In this document: positions 16,444 through 24,793 of the stretch, in pieces
How the letters are laid out: every line of letters begins with the position of its first letter
Numbering within the stretch: position 1 is the stretch's first letter
NCBI GenBank assembly: GCA_027621405.1
Contig: JAQCBT010000006.1
Location: forward strand, 1-64,000
DNA length: 64,000 bases
Direction of reading: 5' to 3'
DNA from: Pseudomonadota bacterium
GTDB taxonomy: Bacteria > Pseudomonadota > Gammaproteobacteria > Pseudomonadales > Pseudohongiellaceae
The notes under the pieces: generated by a model
Seen by the model: only the letters and a program-made list of their open reading frames with translations
Told to the model about the DNA's origin: nothing
Databases searched by the model: none
Translations under genes and position numbers: made by a program

Positions 16444-19332
16444 CTATCCCTGCAGTGCCATCTGCAACACGCGCGCGACGTGCAGTGCTTCCCGGTTGGA
16501 GCCATGTTGAATCTGGCTCCGACAACTGGTGCCATTGGCCACCAATAGAACATCATCGCTGGCCTTGTCTATCGCCGGCAACAGGTTGAGATTAGCCATC
16601 TTCATGGACATGTCATAGTGCTCGACTTCATAACCGAAAGAGCCAGCCATGCCACAACAACCCGAATCGATGGTAGCCACTTCCAATCCAGGAATCATGC
16701 CCAGCAGGGATTCCAGGCTCTTCATAGTGGCGAATGCCTTCTGATGACAGTGACCGTGAAGCAATGCCTGCCTGTACTCAATGGCTTGCAGTGAGAGATC
16801 GAGTCTGCCAGCGACGTATTCCTTGCACAGGAACTCCTCGAACAACATAGCCCGTTCTGTGAGGGCCCGGGTCAGGTCACCCGGCATAAGGGACAGGTAC
16901 TCGTCTCGGAGGGTAAGCAGGCAGGACGGCTCCAGCCCGACTATGGGGACACCTCTCTCGACGAAGGGCTGCAAGGCCTCGAGCATCCTTGATGCCTCAA
17001 TCCTGGCTTCATCCAACAGGCCGTTGCTGAAGAATGTGCGCCCACAGCACAGCGGTCGCTTCCTGTCCACGGCGGTGGGGCAATGTACGTGGTAACCCGC
17101 CGCCGACAATACCGCCATGGCGGCGTTGGCATTCTCGGTTTCGAAGCAGCCATTGAAGGTATCTACGAGCAAGACGACTTCTTTCTCGTCCGCTGCTACT
17201 ACTGCGTCTTCGACAAAGGGTTTGAAATGATCACGACGCCATTTCGGCAGGGAGCGCCTGGCGCTGAGTCCCAGGATCTTCTCGCTCAAGCCAGCCATTC
17301 CCGGCACTCTATCCCTTAGATTCAGGAAAAAGGACAGATTACGCAGTCGATGTGCATAGCGGGGCAAGTAAGCGAACAGCTTCTCCCTGAGCGGGAGTCC
17401 ATGGCGCTTCCTGTAATGATGAAGAAATTCTGTCTTCATACGAGCCATGTCGACACCGGTAGGACACTCCCGCTTGCAGCCCTTGCAGCCCACGCAAAGA
17501 TCCATGGTTTCGTACATGGCATCGGAAGTGAAAGCGTCATCTCCCAGTTGCCCGGTGATGGCAAGCCGCAGGGAATTGACCCGGCCGCGAGTAGAATGCT
17601 GTTCTTCACCACTCGCCCGATAGGATGGACACATAGTGCCAACGTGAGCCTTGCGACAGGCACCGTTGTTGTTACACATCTCGGCGGCGCGATCGAGGCC
17701 GCCCCAGTCTTCCCAGTCCAGTTGGGTGTCCAGCGCGATCGGCGCGTAGCCAGGCGCGAAGCGCATGATATTACGGTCATCCATTTTGTGCGCATTCACG
17801 ATCTTGCCCGGGTTAAACGTATTACCGGGGTCGAACAGATTCTTCACTTCTTCAAAATTCTGTAGCATGCGACTGCCAAACATGGGCTCGTGGAATTCGG
17901 AGCGGGATATTCCATCGCCATGCTCACCAGAATGAGAGCCCTTGTATTCGCGCACCATCTCGAGGGTCTCCTCCACGATGGCCCGCATCTTGTCGGCACC
18001 CGCCTGTTCCTTCATGTTCAGTACTGGCCTGACATGGAGACAGCCCACTGAAGCGTGAGCGTAGAAAGTACCCGTCGTTCCATTGCGCTGGAATACTTCA
18101 TCCAGGCGCTTCGTGTATTGAGCGAGATCTTCGAGGCGCACCGCGCAGTCTTCAATGAAAGAGACAGGTTTGCCGTCTCCCTTCATGGACATCATGATAT
18201 TAAGCCCCTGCTTGCGCACTTCCCAGACCGCATTCTGGAACTCCGACTCGGTAGCCTCTACTACTGAACCAGGAAAACCCAGGTCCGCCATCAATTGCAC
18301 CAACGCCCGCAGGCTGGCCAACTGTGTTGCCTTGTCTTCTCCGGCAAATTCCACCAGCAACAGGGCCTGGGGCTCCCCCCGCACAAAGCGCTTCACGGTT
18401 GGCGCGAACAGAGGAATATCCCGGGCCAGATCGATCATGGTGCGGTCCACCAGTTCAACCGCAGCCGGATTGAGTTTGACGATATGCTGTACGCTGTCCA
18501 TCGACGCATAGAATGAAGGAAAGTGGCAGATTCCCAGCAGCTTGTGCTCGGGAAGCGGCTGCAGATCGAGGTGGATGCGCTGGAAGAATCCGAGAGTCCC
18601 CTCCGAGCCAACGAGCAGGCGGCCGAAATTTGGATGCTCGCCCATCAACTCATCAATGTTGTAGCCACCCACCCGGCGCAGCAGGTCGGGAAATCGCGTA
18701 CGAATCTCATCGGCTTCCCTCTTACCCAGGGACGACAACCTGGCCAACAACTCCGGGTCAGGCGCGGGATGGGGAATTACGCCATTCGCCTTTGCGAAAT
18801 GCGCCTTGTTTCCGTTCGCCAGCAAGGCTTCCACGGAACGGACGTTATGCACCATATTGCCATAGCGAATGGAACGCGCACCGCAGCTATTATTTCCTGT
18901 CATGCCACCGATTGTTGCCCGGTTGGCGGTAGACACGTCTACCGGGTAGAACAAACCATGGGGTTTCAGGAATCTGTTTAGCTGATCCAGTACCAGTCCT
19001 GGCTGCACACTTACTGTGCGCTCTTCAGGATTGAACTGGAGGATCTTGTTCAGGTAACGAGTCGTGTCCAGCAGGAGGGCTTCGCCGATAGCCTGGCCAT
19101 TCTGGGAGGTCCCTGCCCCTCGCGGCAGGATGGGAACACCTTCATCCACGGCAATCTGCACCGCGATTTCGACGTCTTCATCGTCCCTGGGAACCACAAC
19201 ACCCACTGGCATGAGTTGGTAGATGGAGGCGTCAGTGCTGTAGCGACCACGACTGAATGAGTCGAAGAGAACATCACCTTTGATTTCCTTGCGCAGGCGG
19301 TTTTCCAGATTGCTATTCGTGTTGTTATTCAT
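16444..19332 (-). CDS. FAD-binding and Fe-S oxidoreductase, D-2-hydroxyacid dehydrogenase (Dld/GlcD-GlcF type)
   Basis: 962 residues, one polypeptide joining a GlcD-like flavin half to a GlpC/GlcF-like iron-sulfur half. The flavin half has PRGAGTSQNGQAIG, GGMTGNNSCGARS and GEHGDGISRSEF. The Fe-S half has CNNNGACRKAHVGTMCPSYR and CVGCKGCKRECPTGVDM, enough Cys for two 4Fe-4S clusters, plus two CCG motifs (CCGRTFF, CCGMAGSFGYE). Related single-chain enzymes (YdiJ type) oxidise D-lactate or D-2-hydroxyglutarate and pass electrons to quinone. With the aminotransferase and GntP permease nearby, glycolate, glycerate or lactate oxidation is conceivable. No signal peptide; expected at the inner membrane. 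Confidence 0.9.
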   Translation of the reverse strand: MNNNTNSNLENRLRKEIKGDVLFDSFSRGRYSTDASIYQLMPVGVVVPRDDEDVEIAVQIAVDEGVPILPRGAGTSQNGQAIGEALLLDTTRYLNKILQFNPEERTVSVQPGLVLDQLNRFLKPHGLFYPVDVSTANRATIGGMTGNNSCGARSIRYGNMVHNVRSVEALLANGNKAHFAKANGVIPHPAPDPELLARLSSLGKREADEIRTRFPDLLRRVGGYNIDELMGEHPNFGRLLVGSEGTLGFFQRIHLDLQPLPEHKLLGICHFPSFYASMDSVQHIVKLNPAAVELVDRTMIDLARDIPLFAPTVKRFVRGEPQALLLVEFAGEDKATQLASLRALVQLMADLGFPGSVVEATESEFQNAVWEVRKQGLNIMMSMKGDGKPVSFIEDCAVRLEDLAQYTKRLDEVFQRNGTTGTFYAHASVGCLHVRPVLNMKEQAGADKMRAIVEETLEMVREYKGSHSGEHGDGISRSEFHEPMFGSRMLQNFEEVKNLFDPGNTFNPGKIVNAHKMDDRNIMRFAPGYAPIALDTQLDWEDWGGLDRAAEMCNNNGACRKAHVGTMCPSYRASGEEQHSTRGRVNSLRLAITGQLGDDAFTSDAMYETMDLCVGCKGCKRECPTGVDMARMKTEFLHHYRKRHGLPLREKLFAYLPRYAHRLRNLSFFLNLRDRVPGMAGLSEKILGLSARRSLPKWRRDHFKPFVEDAVVAADEKEVVLLVDTFNGCFETENANAAMAVLSAAGYHVHCPTAVDRKRPLCCGRTFFSNGLLDEARIEASRMLEALQPFVERGVPIVGLEPSCLLTLRDEYLSLMPGDLTRALTERAMLFEEFLCKEYVAGRLDLSLQAIEYRQALLHGHCHQKAFATMKSLESLLGMIPGLEVATIDSGCCGMAGSFGYEVEHYDMSMKMANLNLLPAIDKASDDVLLVANGTSCRSQIQHGSNREALHVARVLQMALQG

Positions 19333-19356
19333 AGCCAGCGGGGGATTATTGGGGGC

Positions 19357-19815
19357 TCAGGGAAGGCGCCTCCAGGTCAGGGTGGCGCTCACCCTGCCTT
19401 CAGCATCTTTGAGCGACAGCTTCAGCAAGCCACCTTCAAATTCATAGAAACGGATATTGTCGCCACCGACCCATTGCGGTTGCGTGGGAGACCCTTGCAC
19501 ATGGTGTATGACACGCTCATTCTGGGCATCGACTGTCACTCCACCCCAGTAGGCGAATCCAGCCCTGTTCTGCCCGCCACTATCCACCTGTTGCGGCAGA
19601 TTGCGGGGCATACCCAGCCCCGCCATATTGCCGTGCTCGTCGTAGCTTAAATAACCCACATAATCCATGTCCCTTGCGCTGCCTTGCTCGGGAAACACCA
19701 CGTAGGACTCCAGTTCCCAGTCGCCAATAAATTGAGTGTAGGGATTATCCATGGCAGTTGCCTGATTACTCACCAGAAGCAGAGCAAGGTAAAAGCAGGA
19801 GCGGATCGTTGTCAT
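19357..19815 (-). CDS. Exported lipocalin-like domain protein
   Basis: 152 residues from the ATG at 19815, which has a GAGG site 6 bases upstream and opens a signal peptide (MTTIRSCFYLALLLVSNQATA). A TTG at 19833 in the same frame would overlap the end of the gamma-glutamyltransferase gene but has no good ribosome site. The mature part starts with FIGDWELESYVV and has strands such as YVGYLSYDEHGNMAGLGMPR, VIHHVQGS and LTWRRLP, the pattern of the lipocalin-like (Lipocalin_5) family. Probably a small-molecule-binding periplasmic protein, cotranscribed with the gene upstream. Confidence 0.75.
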   Translation of the reverse strand: MTTIRSCFYLALLLVSNQATAMDNPYTQFIGDWELESYVVFPEQGSARDMDYVGYLSYDEHGNMAGLGMPRNLPQQVDSGGQNRAGFAYWGGVTVDAQNERVIHHVQGSPTQPQWVGGDNIRFYEFEGGLLKLSLKDAEGRVSATLTWRRLP

Positions 19816-19829
19816 GGCATGCCTCGGTG

Positions 19830-21569
19830 TCAATAACCGACGGCGGCTCCATCGCCTCGCCGGGAATCCGACGCGCCCATGAACAGGCCATTGGCCCGGT
19901 CATAGTAGACGCCCATGGCCGCACCCTGTGACCCTCGTGCCCTGACCTCATGGCCCTTTGCCTCGTACAGCCTGATGGTGTCTGGTGAAAGCGCATTGGA
20001 TTCTATACTGGTGAAATCGGGAAGCCATTGATGATGAATGCGCCCGGCCTCGACAGACTCGGCAATGTTGAAACCGTGGTCGATCACGTTGAGGATCAAC
20101 TGCATCGTTGTGTTGATGATCGTCTTGCCTCCGGGACTACCCACTGCAAACACCGGCTGCCCGTTGCGGGCGACAATCGTGGGGGTCATGCTCGAGAGAG
20201 GGCGCTTCTCAGCTGCTACAAGATTAGGTGCCGTACCGATATTGCCTCGTTCATCGGTGAGACCTGGCACCGCATTGAAATCCCCGAGCTCATTGTTCAG
20301 GAGATAGCCGCCACCTTCCACGACGATCGCGGATCCATACCCGAATTCCAGGGTATAGGTCATGCTCACCATATTGCCATCGCTATCTACTACCGAGAAG
20401 TGAGTCGTCTCTTCTGATTCATACACCTGGGCGAATAGTTCGGGGCTGCCCTCTGATTTCTGCTCCATGTTGATGGTGGATCGCAACTCGGCTGCGTATT
20501 CCTTATCCATCAGCCTGTCCAGGGGCATACCTTCATTGAAATCCGGATCTCCAAGGTGTTCGGCACGGTCGGCATAGGCCCGGCGCATGGCTTCTGTCAG
20601 CACATGCAGGTAGTCAGCAGAATTATGGCCGAGCGACGCGAGGTCGTAGCCCTCCAGAATATTCAGCATCTGCACGATGGCAACCCCGCCGGAACTGGGT
20701 GGTGGCATACTGACGATTTCGTAATCGCGATACGTACCACGAATTGGCTCACGCTCGACCGCCTCATATTCAGCCAGATCCTGCTCGGTGATGATGCCAC
20801 CTATATCAGCCATGAATCCGGCCAGTCTTGCCGCATTTTCACCACGGTAGAAACCATCGGCTCCATTGTCCCTGATCAGTTCCAGTGTATGGGCCAGGTC
20901 TGGTTGGTACCATGTGTCTCCCAACTCATAGTTAGAGCCATCTGCCTTGAAAAATTTTCGCTCAGACGAGGGATATTGCTTGAGCCGGCTGGCGTTATTC
21001 CGGAAACCCGATGCCAGTGAATAGGTAATAGGGATACCATTGCGCGCCAGATCGATTGCTGGCTGAACCAGGTCTTCCCAGGGCAGTGACCCCAGGCGCT
21101 GATGTGCCAGCCACATGCCAGCCACCGTTCCGGGTACACCCACGGCTAGTGGTCCGAAGTGATTGGAATTGTTCGCCACCTGGCCATCGAGTCCCAGGTA
21201 CATGCGTTCCGTGGCGGCCAGTGCTGCTTTCTCCCGGAAATCGAATGTCGTCGCATCTCCGTCATTGCCGTGATAAACCAGGAAGCCGCCACCACCGATA
21301 TTCCCGGCCGTTGGCCAGGTAACTGCCAGGGCGAATGCCGTAGCAATTGCCGCATCAACCGCGTTGCCACCCTGTTTCAATGCATCCGCTCCGGCCTGGG
21401 ATGCAAGCCTCGAGGCACTGGAAACCATGCCATTCTTGGCATAAACCGGAGTCCTGCCACCCTCCCCGTGAACGGGAACAATCAGGGTCAGGGTGAAGAG
21501 CAGGATCACACTCTGGATCAGAGACTTGAAAGCCTGGCTGCGCTGCTGGAAATCTAGTGGTGTAAGCAT
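19830..21569 (-). CDS. ggt: Gamma-glutamyltransferase
   Basis: 579 residues with a signal peptide (about 15-36), so periplasmic. It has the large-subunit motif NAVDAAIATAFALAVTWP, the oxyanion/substrate stretch GGGGFLVY and the autocleavage site ETTHFSVVDSDGN. The first Thr of TTHFSVVD (about 388) is the expected nucleophile of the small subunit. PLSSMTPTIV and GSPGG later complete the active site. The enzyme transfers or hydrolyses gamma-glutamyl groups of glutathione and related peptides and releases amino acids. The lipocalin-like gene follows at once. Its promoter should lie in the AT-rich bases just above 21569. Confidence 0.95.
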   Translation of the reverse strand: MLTPLDFQQRSQAFKSLIQSVILLFTLTLIVPVHGEGGRTPVYAKNGMVSSASRLASQAGADALKQGGNAVDAAIATAFALAVTWPTAGNIGGGGFLVYHGNDGDATTFDFREKAALAATERMYLGLDGQVANNSNHFGPLAVGVPGTVAGMWLAHQRLGSLPWEDLVQPAIDLARNGIPITYSLASGFRNNASRLKQYPSSERKFFKADGSNYELGDTWYQPDLAHTLELIRDNGADGFYRGENAARLAGFMADIGGIITEQDLAEYEAVEREPIRGTYRDYEIVSMPPPSSGGVAIVQMLNILEGYDLASLGHNSADYLHVLTEAMRRAYADRAEHLGDPDFNEGMPLDRLMDKEYAAELRSTINMEQKSEGSPELFAQVYESEETTHFSVVDSDGNMVSMTYTLEFGYGSAIVVEGGGYLLNNELGDFNAVPGLTDERGNIGTAPNLVAAEKRPLSSMTPTIVARNGQPVFAVGSPGGKTIINTTMQLILNVIDHGFNIAESVEAGRIHHQWLPDFTSIESNALSPDTIRLYEAKGHEVRARGSQGAAMGVYYDRANGLFMGASDSRRGDGAAVGY

Positions 21570-22223
21570 ATTTAATCTTTTTAAATCAATGAGTTAAATT
21601 ATGACGCTGGATGCGCCGCAGGTTCACAACAGAGAGTGTATGCCAGCGTGAAACCCCTAGCAAACTCCCGATAGGCAACGGTTTTGAGGTCGCTGCCGGA
21701 CTGTGCTGGAGTTGTTCCCCATGCCTGCGGGAGGAGCGCCCACAGCAGCGGGAAATCGAGGGCTGATGCAGCCAGCCATTGACGGTTTCCAGATCTTCAT
21801 AGCGCAAGGGCGTTTTGCGCTTATACCGGCAAGGAACAGGAACATCTGATTTTAAAAATAATTCGAAATAACAGTCACTTGGTATATCCTGCTTGCGATC
21901 CCGGCTTTCCCGATAGTTCGACGGTATCGCACTGAAGTTGTGCGGAATCTGAGGATTTCCTGGCAGTTTAAAGTGAAAATGCAAACCCGTTCACATTCAT
22001 CCTCACCCCTGTAAATACACTCGTGTTCTGCATCACATAATTACAGTGGGAAGAGAATATGCTCCCCCTAACTCAGTGGAACAAGCTGAAGGGAAGGAAT
22101 TTCCCACGAAATAAAAGAGTCTGGTGATGCAGTACAGCGAAAATTCACAGGAAATTCCATTCTTTGGTTCCAACTGCAACATAAAGCGATAACATAACAA
22201 GGCTTAAGCCAGGACAACGGGTC
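21570..22223. other. Divergent intergenic region, ggt / FecR gene
   Basis: 654 bases between divergent genes. Both ends are AT-rich and fit promoters (21570-21610 for ggt, 22000-22200 for the FecR gene). The middle (21600-21990) has an open frame on the minus strand but its composition (many Arg, Cys, Pro, His) looks random. I see no RNA gene or strong hairpin. Confidence 0.5.
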
Positions 22224-24689
22224 ATGCAACGCCACCGCCGGTACCAGAACAATACCAAGCAGGGTCTATTCGAACGCTTCGTGGTCAGCGTCTTCGCGCT
22301 GACCCTTGCCCTGTCCCCACTGAATTCAATCGCCCAGAGTGGCGCGAACGATGCTCCCGGCGAACTGGCGGGTCGGATCGTCTTCGTTGAGGGCGATGTT
22401 GTAGCCAGGGATTCCAGCGGCTTCGACCGCCAACTGAGTCGCCGTGCTCCCATTTATGTTGGCGATACCCTGTTCACCGATGTTGGCGCTTCCACCCAGA
22501 TCCGCATGGTGGACGATGCGATGATTTCACTCCAGGAATCTACCCAATTTGCCATCGTCGCCTATGATTTCGAAGAGAACCCGCAAACTGACCGCTCGTC
22601 CATCGAACTGATCCAGGGCGGCTTTCGAACCATTACCGGAACCATCGGCGAACAGAACCGTGACAACTACGAAGCAAGCATCTCTAACTTCGCGACAATC
22701 GGTATTCGCGGCACTGACTACGAGGTAGTCATCACTCCAGTAGGCGAGGTAGTCACCGGTGTCTACGATGGTGGTACCACGATTGCCAATAACCTGGGTT
22801 CTCTAGACCTTGGTGTGGGCGCCGACTATGACTACGCATTGATACCTGACTCACAGTCGCCTCCCCAGGGATTGCTTGTTCAGCCCCCCGCACTTGGTTT
22901 AGCAGCGATCCGCATCCTGTCCAACGACGATGATGGAGACGAAGGCGACGATGATTCCGTTGCAGACGATAGTGACGATGGGGCAGATGGCACAGGTGAC
23001 AATGCTGCTGATGGCGATGATGGTGATACGGACGCAATCGACGACAATAGCGATGCTAACGCAGATAGTGCCAACAATGATGGCAATACCAATAACGGTA
23101 ATGGCAACGGTGGAACTGCCGCCCCAGCTGCGCCGAACAACAATAATGCTGGAAATAGCAATGGCAATGCAGGCGACGAGCTGGGAGGCATAACTGGTCT
23201 GGTTAACGATGGTCAAGCAGGTCTAGGCAATGATCCAATAGCGCTGCCACTCACAAATAGCGAAATCCAGAATACTGACAACAACAGTAACACCGGTCAA
23301 TCCATAGCTGTTATTGCACCACCAACCGCAGCTCTGTTTGCCACAACCCCAACCGGTGACGATGCTGGTTCTGTCTTAAGCAATACGCAACAGGAGACTC
23401 TTGTCTCTGCCTTCACTACCAATCCGAATGAGAACAATGGTGATGGGGCAGTAAACTGCGCAAGTAACTCAAGCTGCAAGGAGACCAGAGAATCCGGTCA
23501 GCCCATTCTGACTGCTTCTGCCAATACCAGTGTAAACGAAGAAAATTCGGACATTAATGATATTGAAGATCTGGACAGCCCGGAACCTACCCCTGACACA
23601 GATAATGACGATGATGATACATCTGGTGGTGATGATTCATCCGGTGGTGATGATGCATCCGGAAGCGATGATTCATCCGGGGGCAATAACAACAGTGACA
23701 GCGATTCAGATGACTCGAATACTTCAGGCGGGAATAGCAATGGAAATGCCTTCGGCCAGGATAACGACACCACAGCTCCTGGCAACTCTGAAAACAGCAA
23801 CGGCGTTCCCGGCGGCAACGAGCCAGGAAATAGCAATGGGAACAATGGTGTAGGGAATGGCAACGGCGGCTCCAACGGAAACAACAGCAATACCGCTGGA
23901 GGTAGCAACAATAGCGGAACCGGAAGCGATTCCTCCGGGACCAACGGTAGCTCCCAAGATAACGGAAGTTCCGGGAATAATGACAACAGCGGGAATTCCA
24001 ATAGCAACAGCGGAAGCTCCAATAGCAATGGCAATGGCAATTCCAATAGCAACAGCGGAAGCTCCAACAGCAATGGCAATGGCAATTCCAATAGCAACAG
24101 CGGAAGCTCCAACAGCAATGGCAATGGCAACAGCAGCGGTCTGACCTTCCCGGAATCATCAGCTGAAACATTCGACATTGCGTGGGGCAGCTGGGATTCA
24201 CCAGCAGACCAGAACTGGGTTGTTGTAAGACAGGTCGATGACAAACTGGTGCGCATCACCACCAGTGAATTCTTCGCTGAACTGAGCCCGACCCCGGTTG
24301 CCAACATGACTGGCTCTCACAGTTACCGCACAGGTATTGCCTCATCTTTCATCGGTAGCGGTAGCTCCGGTGACATTCACAGCCTCGTTGCAGAAATGGC
24401 GGTAAATTTCGACACCGGCGCGATCAACAATGGTAGCTTGCAAGTACTTTCAGGTGATCATTCATGGTCAGTCAATTTTGATGGCCTGGCACAGAATGGT
24501 CTGGTAGAGCTTAATGCGCTGGAGGGTCAATTGATGGATGCATCGGGCATCATCAGCAACAATCTCGAAGTCGATTTGGGAGGAGCATTTACTGGACAGA
24601 ATGCTGAGGCATTCGTTGGCGGCTTTCAGATGCTGGATATGATCAACGAACTGAACCACGTGGAAGGAATTTTCACCATCGAACGCTAA
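22224..24689 (+). CDS. FecR-domain exported protein with long low-complexity Asn/Gly/Ser region
   Basis: 821 residues. A signal segment (VVSVFALTLALSPLNSIAQ, about 21-39) is followed by a FecR-type domain (about 48-185) with GRIVFVEGDVVARDSSG, PIYVGDTLFTDVGASTQIRMVD, ELIQGGFRTITG and FATIGIRGTDYEV. Residues about 230-640 are disordered: first Asp-rich (DDDGDEGDDDSVADDSDDG), then Asn/Gly/Ser-rich with a 15-residue unit repeated three times. A globular beta-rich C-terminal domain (about 650-821, GNSSGLTF to IFTIER) ends the protein. This layout fits a surface or periplasmic anchor/linker protein; the Asp-rich tracts could bind calcium. A strong terminator follows. Not an anti-sigma FecR: no sigma gene nearby and the FecR domain is exported. 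Confidence 0.85.
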   Translation: MQRHRRYQNNTKQGLFERFVVSVFALTLALSPLNSIAQSGANDAPGELAGRIVFVEGDVVARDSSGFDRQLSRRAPIYVGDTLFTDVGASTQIRMVDDAMISLQESTQFAIVAYDFEENPQTDRSSIELIQGGFRTITGTIGEQNRDNYEASISNFATIGIRGTDYEVVITPVGEVVTGVYDGGTTIANNLGSLDLGVGADYDYALIPDSQSPPQGLLVQPPALGLAAIRILSNDDDGDEGDDDSVADDSDDGADGTGDNAADGDDGDTDAIDDNSDANADSANNDGNTNNGNGNGGTAAPAAPNNNNAGNSNGNAGDELGGITGLVNDGQAGLGNDPIALPLTNSEIQNTDNNSNTGQSIAVIAPPTAALFATTPTGDDAGSVLSNTQQETLVSAFTTNPNENNGDGAVNCASNSSCKETRESGQPILTASANTSVNEENSDINDIEDLDSPEPTPDTDNDDDDTSGGDDSSGGDDASGSDDSSGGNNNSDSDSDDSNTSGGNSNGNAFGQDNDTTAPGNSENSNGVPGGNEPGNSNGNNGVGNGNGGSNGNNSNTAGGSNNSGTGSDSSGTNGSSQDNGSSGNNDNSGNSNSNSGSSNSNGNGNSNSNSGSSNSNGNGNSNSNSGSSNSNGNGNSSGLTFPESSAETFDIAWGSWDSPADQNWVVVRQVDDKLVRITTSEFFAELSPTPVANMTGSHSYRTGIASSFIGSGSSGDIHSLVAEMAVNFDTGAINNGSLQVLSGDHSWSVNFDGLAQNGLVELNALEGQLMDASGIISNNLEVDLGGAFTGQNAEAFVGGFQMLDMINELNHVEGIFTIER
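23994..24128 (+). repeat. 45-bp tandem repeat, three copies, inside the FecR gene
   Basis: Three head-to-tail 45-base units (23994-24038, 24039-24083, 24084-24128) differ by single bases and encode the residues NSNSNSGSSNSNGNG. The unit is in frame, so copy-number change would alter linker length without breaking the gene. Confidence 0.95.
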
Positions 24690-24731
24690 CGACGATCAAT
24701 CTCGACACCTTAACTCCGACTAGAATACGAG

Positions 24732-24761
24732 GCCGCATCATATAACTGATGCGGCTTTTTT
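24732..24761 (+). terminator. Rho-independent terminator
   Basis: A 9-bp perfect stem (24732-24740 with 24747-24755), 6-base loop and six T, 42 bases after the FecR gene stop. Confidence 0.92.
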
Positions 24762-24793
24762 ATTGCTCGCGTTAAATACTAACTTGCATCGTT

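Noticed and set aside
21586..21984. 132-residue open frame in the ggt/FecR intergenic region
   Set aside because: Composition rich in Arg, Pro, His and Cys, no start signal, and it overlaps the region expected to hold promoters.
23590..24128. CRISPR-like spacing of short repeats
   Set aside because: Units are in-frame codon repeats without unique spacers and lie inside a coding gene.
23498..24307. 269-residue Leu/Pro/Ser-rich open frame antisense to the FecR repeats
   Set aside because: It is the mirror of the Asn/Gly/Ser codons and has no independent support.
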